Shown: one piece after another, positions 59,679-64,000 of the stretch
Position numbering within the stretch: the first letter of the stretch is position 1
Layout of the letters: each line of letters starts with the position of its first letter
NCBI RefSeq assembly: GCF_002994635.1
Contig: NZ_PVNL01000074.1
Span: 1 to 64,000, forward strand
Direction of reading: 5' to 3'
From: Enhygromyxa salina
GTDB lineage: Bacteria; Myxococcota_A; Polyangia; Nannocystales; Nannocystaceae
Length of the DNA: 64,000 nucleotides
The notes under the pieces: generated by a model
The model's database searches: none
Told to the model about the DNA's origin: nothing
Seen by the model: the letters and a program-made list of their open reading frames with translations, nothing else
Made by a program: the position numbers and the translations under genes

Positions 59679-62204
59679 CTATCGTCGGTTGGGACCGGGG
59701 TTGGCGCGACGCTCGAGCTGCATGATGAGGCCGTGGCGAGGTCGCAGAGTAAAGCTTGGCTCGAGCTCGATCGGATGATCGGGCTTCAACCGTAGCACAA
59801 ACCGCTGACACATGAGTGCGATCGCGGCGGTGATCTCAGCCAGGGCGAACGGCTCGCCCGGACACTTGCGAGGCCCGTCACCAAACGGGAAGAACGACGC
59901 GCGCGGGCGGCCCTTCGAGTTTTCTTTGGTGAAGCGCTCAGGCCAAAATTGATCGGGTCGTTCCCAGTGACCGGGGTGCCGGTGGACGACCCACGCGCTG
60001 GTGATGGTCATCGCTCCGGCCGGGATCCGGTAGCCACACAGCTCGTCCTCTTCCACGCAGGTGCGGGTCAGGACCCACGCGGCCGGGTACATGCGCATGG
60101 ACTCGTGGATCACGAGGCGCGTGAAGGTCAGCTTGCTGATGTCTTCGCGGGTCGGGAGCCGGTCGCCGAGCACCTCGTTGGCCTCTTGCGCGATCCGGTG
60201 GCCCGCCCACGGATTCTGGGCGAGCAGCATGCAGGTCCACGCCAAGGTCACGGCCGCGGTGTCGAACCCCGCGCTGGTGACCGTGACGAGCTCGTCCCGC
60301 AGCTGCCGCTCGGTCATGGGCCGGCCGCTGGCGGGGTCGTGGGCGTTGAGCAAGAACCGCACGAGGTCGCCCTTGGCCTTGGGGTTGATCCGGTGCTCGG
60401 CGATCTTCTGGAAGATGCGCTCGTCGAACGCGTCCATGGCCTGGCGAAACGCCCGGTAGCGTGGGATCGGCAGCGACAGCGGCGGCTGCCATGGCCGCGT
60501 GGTGAAGTAGGTGAGCGCGTCGTAGACCTGCTCCCAGGTCTTGGAGATGTTCGTCGTCTCCTCGTCCTCGTCGATCCCCAACATGACCTTGAGGGTGATG
60601 CGACGGGTGACCTCACGCATCTGGTGGGCGACGTCAAACCACTCACCGCGCACGGCGAAGCCGTCGAGGACCTCGATCATCTGGGCGATGACCTCGACCA
60701 TGCGATCGACCTGGGTGTGGACGACGGAGCGCGTGAGCGCGGCCGAGACCTGCTTGCGCTGACGCACCCAAAACTCGCCCTCGCTGACGACGATGCCGTT
60801 GCCGACCACGTTGGCGACGTTGCGAAAGTTGGCCCCGCGCACGAAGTTGGCGCTGTTGTCCCGGAACATGCGCTGGACGCCCTCGGGCCCGAACACGAAG
60901 AACACATTGCGGGCACCCACGCCGCTGAGATCAATTACGTCGCCGTAGCGGGCGCGCAGATCGAGCATGGTGGGAAACACGTCGCGGGCCATGTTGTAGA
61001 TGAAGCCCGGCGCGGCCATGAGGCCGGGACCGGGGACCTGCTGGCGCGCGGGCAGCAGCAGCGGTGGCTGGGGGGCGGCGGCCTTGCTGCGCGTGCGCGG
61101 GCGCAGCCGCTCGAGCGCGCTGACGTCGGTGTCGCGGAAGAACGCGGCCTCGTACAGCTTGATCCGCTGGTTCAGCCCGCCCTGACCGATGCCAACGCCG
61201 ACGTACATCGGGCGCTGGCTGCCGAGGTGGCGGTCGACCTGCTCGTAGCATCGCTCGGCGTCGGCGCTGATGCCTGCGTCGGCGAAGGCCTCGAGCGCGG
61301 CGGACGAGTCGACGCCGCAGTAGAGCAGCGAGACCCGGTCGGGCTCGGGGTGCTCGGCGCTGATCGAGGTTGCGACCTGGATGGCCTTGGTCGCGCTGGC
61401 TTGCCACAGGCGATCGTGGAGATCGTGGACCTCGAGCAGCTGGTCGTGGGCCATGCCGAGCTGGCGCAGCAGGCTCTGCAGGCAGCCCTCACCGCGCAGC
61501 GGCGAGCTGCGTCGATCGAAGCGGGTCGTGTAGATCTTGAGCTCGGGCGCCTCGGCGTCGGGCGTGAGGCTCACGCCGACGCCGTAAGGGTAGAGCTCGG
61601 GGCTCTGAATTGCTGCGAGCGCGCGGGCGTGCTCGATGATCGGCTGGTCGCGCAGCGCCGGGGGCAGCTTGTCGAACAGCTTGGCGAACCCGTCGTGGCC
61701 GCGGAACGGCTCGAGCACCCAGCCCGGGTACACGGACAGCCGCGTGGGCTGGCCGCTACGAAACTCGGCGCGCAGCTGCCCGTAGGCGCTGTCGGCGAAC
61801 GGCCGGCACAGCTCGCGGGCGAGGTCGACGGCCGGGCCCGCGATGTTGCCGGCGTCGAGGAACGAGAAGAAGCGCTGGCTGATCGTGCGCTTGTCGTTGA
61901 AGATCGCCAAGCCCAGGCCGGGCTCGTGGGTGGTCAGCGACAGCTGCAACCACGCCCGACCGCCGTAGAGGTGCGAGGTCGAGCCAATGCACAGCTCCAG
62001 GAAGCGCTGGATCTCCTCGACCCGATCGCCGATGCCCTGGTCTTCGATCAAGCCGACGAGGAATTCGCCGAGCGACTCGAACGGGGTCACGAGCCCCTCT
62101 TTTTCGTAGTGGCTGAGCTGATCTCGGGAGCCGGTCAAGAACGGCACCGCGGCCGCCGCGAGGGTCCGGGTGCCAAGCCGCAGGGGGAAGGTGAGCGTGG
62201 TCAT
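59679..62204 (-). CDS. Cytochrome P450 fused to an N-terminal domain with internal repeats (ABBA-prenyltransferase-like)
   Basis: 841 residues. The C-terminal half (about 390-841) is a complete class-type P450: I-helix SAGFDTAAVTLAWT, ExxR in VIHESMRMYP, and haem loop FFPFGDGPRKCPGEP (Cys about 781). The N-terminal about 380 residues are not part of a P450. They contain repeated strand motifs such as GVGVSLTPDAEAPELKIYTT and VGVGIGQGGLNQRIKLYEA, with PGLGLAIFNDKRTIS earlier. Such strands recur in ABBA/DMATS-type prenyltransferases, but the identity is not certain. A prenylating and oxidising fusion, or P450 plus substrate domain, would be novel. 10 nt after the patatin-like gene. Confidence 0.8.
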   Translation of the reverse strand: MTTLTFPLRLGTRTLAAAAVPFLTGSRDQLSHYEKEGLVTPFESLGEFLVGLIEDQGIGDRVEEIQRFLELCIGSTSHLYGGRAWLQLSLTTHEPGLGLAIFNDKRTISQRFFSFLDAGNIAGPAVDLARELCRPFADSAYGQLRAEFRSGQPTRLSVYPGWVLEPFRGHDGFAKLFDKLPPALRDQPIIEHARALAAIQSPELYPYGVGVSLTPDAEAPELKIYTTRFDRRSSPLRGEGCLQSLLRQLGMAHDQLLEVHDLHDRLWQASATKAIQVATSISAEHPEPDRVSLLYCGVDSSAALEAFADAGISADAERCYEQVDRHLGSQRPMYVGVGIGQGGLNQRIKLYEAAFFRDTDVSALERLRPRTRSKAAAPQPPLLLPARQQVPGPGLMAAPGFIYNMARDVFPTMLDLRARYGDVIDLSGVGARNVFFVFGPEGVQRMFRDNSANFVRGANFRNVANVVGNGIVVSEGEFWVRQRKQVSAALTRSVVHTQVDRMVEVIAQMIEVLDGFAVRGEWFDVAHQMREVTRRITLKVMLGIDEDEETTNISKTWEQVYDALTYFTTRPWQPPLSLPIPRYRAFRQAMDAFDERIFQKIAEHRINPKAKGDLVRFLLNAHDPASGRPMTERQLRDELVTVTSAGFDTAAVTLAWTCMLLAQNPWAGHRIAQEANEVLGDRLPTREDISKLTFTRLVIHESMRMYPAAWVLTRTCVEEDELCGYRIPAGAMTITSAWVVHRHPGHWERPDQFWPERFTKENSKGRPRASFFPFGDGPRKCPGEPFALAEITAAIALMCQRFVLRLKPDHPIELEPSFTLRPRHGLIMQLERRANPGPNRR

Positions 62205-62214
62205 GATGATGAGC

Positions 62215-63234
62215 TCAGGCCTCGAGCCAGCCCGACTCGTGCATCCACGCGACGGTCGCGTCGAGCTGCAATTGGGTGCTGGGCTCGGCCAGGATCTTGG
62301 CGAGCGCGTTGTTCATGGCGAATGAGTGGACGCCGTCGCCAAGGAAAGGATCGAGGCGATGATAGTCGTCGCCCATGATCTGCTCGCACTGAAACGAGGT
62401 CAACATCATGGACGCTTCGATCATCATGTCGATCGCAACGAGCGGCTTGCACAGATCGAGCAGCCACTGCGAATACCCCCAGCTGGCTTCACCGTCGCGG
62501 TAGCGAGGGGCGAGGTACCTGGGGACCTCGCCGTTGCCACAGGAGAGCAGCAAGACGTCGTCGAACGCGGTCTTGCCGAGCTTGCGGCGATGCAGCATTT
62601 GGGTGTAGGCGACCAGCGACGGGTTATTGGCGAAGACGCCCCCATCCACATAGCCGGGGCCCTTGCCCGTGATCGACTGAAAGATCGGCTCGAGCACCGG
62701 GGGCGAGCTGCTGCGGATCGCGATGTCGGCGACGAGCTCCTCGGCGTCGTTGCCGTCGGGATCGCCGCTGTCGAACACCCGCGCCCGCCAGCTGCGTGGC
62801 GTGGCGTCGGGCGCGTCGAGCTGGAACGCCGTGATCATCACGGGGTGGGGGAGATCGCCGAGCTTGGTGCGGCTGCCAAAGTAGTCGCAGAAGAACCCGC
62901 ACAGCGGCTTGGACTGCAGCAGCGAGCCGGCCCCCGCGAGCGCCCCGACCCCACCGACCACCGAGACCATCTTGCTCAGGGCCTGGTTGAGCTCGGTCCA
63001 AAAGTCAACGATGCCAGCCAGGCCTGCGCTGGGGTCTTTTTGCGAGGCCAGGTACAGGGCATTCCAGGATCCCGCCGAGTTGCCGACGAACGCCTCCACG
63101 TTGTCGAGTACCCCGACCTCGGGCTTGATCGCCGAGATTCGGGTCTGGATCTCAGCGAGGAGCCCCGCGCTGACATAGCCGAATCCCCCGCTGGGAGAGG
63201 TGCCGTCGAAGCTGATGATCTTGCTGTATTTCAT
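62215..63234 (-). CDS. Patatin-like phospholipase/acyl hydrolase
   Basis: A 339-residue protein of the patatin family. Motifs: an N-terminal SFDGTSPSGGFGYV glycine loop, nucleophile VGNSAGSWNALYL (GxSxG) and catalytic Asp in YVDGGVFANNPS (DGG). It hydrolyses acyl esters, perhaps releasing or trimming an acyl group from the product or its carrier. Its ATG overlaps the stop of the thioesterase gene (ATGA), so it is translationally coupled to the assembly line. TetR and P450 genes follow. Confidence 0.88.
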   Translation of the reverse strand: MKYSKIISFDGTSPSGGFGYVSAGLLAEIQTRISAIKPEVGVLDNVEAFVGNSAGSWNALYLASQKDPSAGLAGIVDFWTELNQALSKMVSVVGGVGALAGAGSLLQSKPLCGFFCDYFGSRTKLGDLPHPVMITAFQLDAPDATPRSWRARVFDSGDPDGNDAEELVADIAIRSSSPPVLEPIFQSITGKGPGYVDGGVFANNPSLVAYTQMLHRRKLGKTAFDDVLLLSCGNGEVPRYLAPRYRDGEASWGYSQWLLDLCKPLVAIDMMIEASMMLTSFQCEQIMGDDYHRLDPFLGDGVHSFAMNNALAKILAEPSTQLQLDATVAWMHESGWLEA

Positions 63235-64000
63235 GTCCCGGTTCGCGCCTTGCTTGATTGTGTTGAGTCGTGGAGTCGTTCGGCCCCGTCCACGCTCGCT
63301 CGTCGGGACCACGCTGTCGCAATGATCTGCGACAGCGCCCTGCGATGCTCTGGCTCGAGCATCATACTCATATGATTTCCCGCTGCGTAGATTGTCTCGA
63401 CCGAGCCCGCGGTTCGGGCTCGGACCCGTCCGAGCAGCGCGTCGGGTCGCCCGCGGTGCTCCTCGGCTCGGATCAGGAGAATGGGTGCTTGGCACGAGCG
63501 GGCGCGAACCCGCGCCGCTGCCATCACGTTGCGGGTGAACACGGCGATGGTGCGGCCGGTCTGGGTCGCGAAGCTGCGCAAGCTGGCGAAGCTGGGGCGT
63601 GGACCCGCGGCGGGCGGCAGCGCGAGGCCACACCAGGCCAACCATCGGGCGAGCTCGTCGCGCTCGGGCATGCGCACGGCCGCCCAGATCCGTATGGCGT
63701 CGGTCGGGCGACCCGGCGCCCGGGCCAGGGGCCGCCAGCCAGGGGCGTCGTCGCCAGGCAGCGGGCCGCCATCGATCAGACACAGGAAGTTGACGACGCT
63801 GCCGCGACCCTCGAGCTCGGCGGCGAGCTCGGGCCCGAGCTGGGCGCCGAGCGACCAGCCGACGATCGAGTGGGGTCCGTCGGGCTGCAGCTCGCGGATC
63901 GCTGCGGCCCAGCCACGAATGATCGCGTCGAAGTCGGGCTTGTCGGCGGCCTCGAACAACCCGGGGATCTGGGCGCCCCAGACCGTGACGCCGTCGGGCC
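63231..64000 (-). CDS. Thioesterase domain, C-terminal part of a biosynthetic protein (partial)
   Basis: The open frame enters from the right edge; about 256 residues are visible with no start needed. The serine nucleophile is VGWSLGAQLG (GxSxG) and a His follows in AGNHMSMM. The domain is the type found at the end of NRPS/PKS modules or as a stand-alone editing thioesterase. Whether an upstream synthase module is fused cannot be told here. Its stop overlaps the ATG of the patatin-like gene. Confidence 0.85.
   Translation of the reverse strand, partial: PDGVTVWGAQIPGLFEAADKPDFDAIIRGWAAAIRELQPDGPHSIVGWSLGAQLGPELAAELEGRGSVVNFLCLIDGGPLPGDDAPGWRPLARAPGRPTDAIRIWAAVRMPERDELARWLAWCGLALPPAAGPRPSFASLRSFATQTGRTIAVFTRNVMAAARVRARSCQAPILLIRAEEHRGRPDALLGRVRARTAGSVETIYAAGNHMSMMLEPEHRRALSQIIATAWSRRASVDGAERLHDSTQSSKARTGT

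Noticed and set aside
1..64000. tRNA, rRNA, riboswitch, insertion sequence ends or att sites
   Set aside because: Looked for conserved cores and terminal repeats by eye and found none convincing; a covariance-model scan would be needed to exclude small RNAs.

Overview
This is a GC-rich, gene-dense bacterial chromosome segment. It most resembles a myxobacterium of the Nannocystaceae (Nannocystis/Plesiocystis/Enhygromyxa type). The grounds are many secreted lipoproteins with long Gly-Asp ((GD)n) linkers, a remnant of the DUF222/HNH family that is multicopy in that group, many predicted outer-surface proteins of unknown function, and a secondary-metabolite locus at the right edge. The assignment is inferred from gene content; no rRNA or tRNA gene was seen.

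Layout: (1) 1-3.3 kb: start of a lipoprotein, a CxxCH/beta-barrel fusion, a cytochrome-like lipoprotein and an SDR oxidoreductase. (2) 3.4-11.1 kb: an ATPase, then an RND efflux pair (adaptor, permease) translationally coupled to a YfhO-like membrane protein. (3) 11.2-18.3 kb: sulfotransferase, a frameshifted DUF222 remnant with an intact consensus promoter, a DcsG-like ATP-grasp ligase, a Cys-rich ferritin-like lipoprotein, an unknown protein, an arylsulfotransferase-type lipoprotein and a small lipoprotein. (4) 18.3-25.9 kb: three very large polytopic membrane proteins and an NSS transporter. (5) 25.9-32.4 kb: cytidine deaminase, a (GD)n lipoprotein, rpe, a metallopeptidase-like lipoprotein with calcium-binding repeats and a TMEM97/EXPERA-like membrane protein. 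(6) 32.4-33.2 kb: an unusually AT-rich intergenic island with nested inverted repeats, a strong hairpin and two possible very small genes. (7) 33.2-40.3 kb: VPS62-like lipoprotein, a MoxR-led operon on the minus strand and a second sulfotransferase. (8) 40.3-48.1 kb: a run of exported proteins (dipeptidase-like, thioredoxin-like, two DUF4331, TPR proteins). (9) 48.2-54.2 kb: alpha/beta hydrolase, serpin lipoprotein, kinase/phospho-lyase fusion and a RlaP-like nucleotidyltransferase. (10) 54.2-64 kb: a decayed spacer, then the edge of a biosynthetic gene cluster.

The biosynthetic region is the most striking part. A tightly packed minus-strand operon enters from the right edge: thioesterase, patatin-like lipase, P450 fused to a large unrecognised N-terminal domain, TetR-like regulator, methyltransferase, Rieske oxygenase and Sfp-type phosphopantetheinyl transferase. 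A second Rieske oxygenase converges on it. The thioesterase and phosphopantetheinyl transferase imply a carrier-protein-based (NRPS/PKS) assembly line just outside the window; the other genes look like tailoring and regulation.

Across the window, many first genes of transcription units carry a TAnnnT-type -10 hexamer ending only 6-11 nt before the start codon and no obvious Shine-Dalgarno. This suggests widespread leaderless transcription, and it was used here to choose several start codons.
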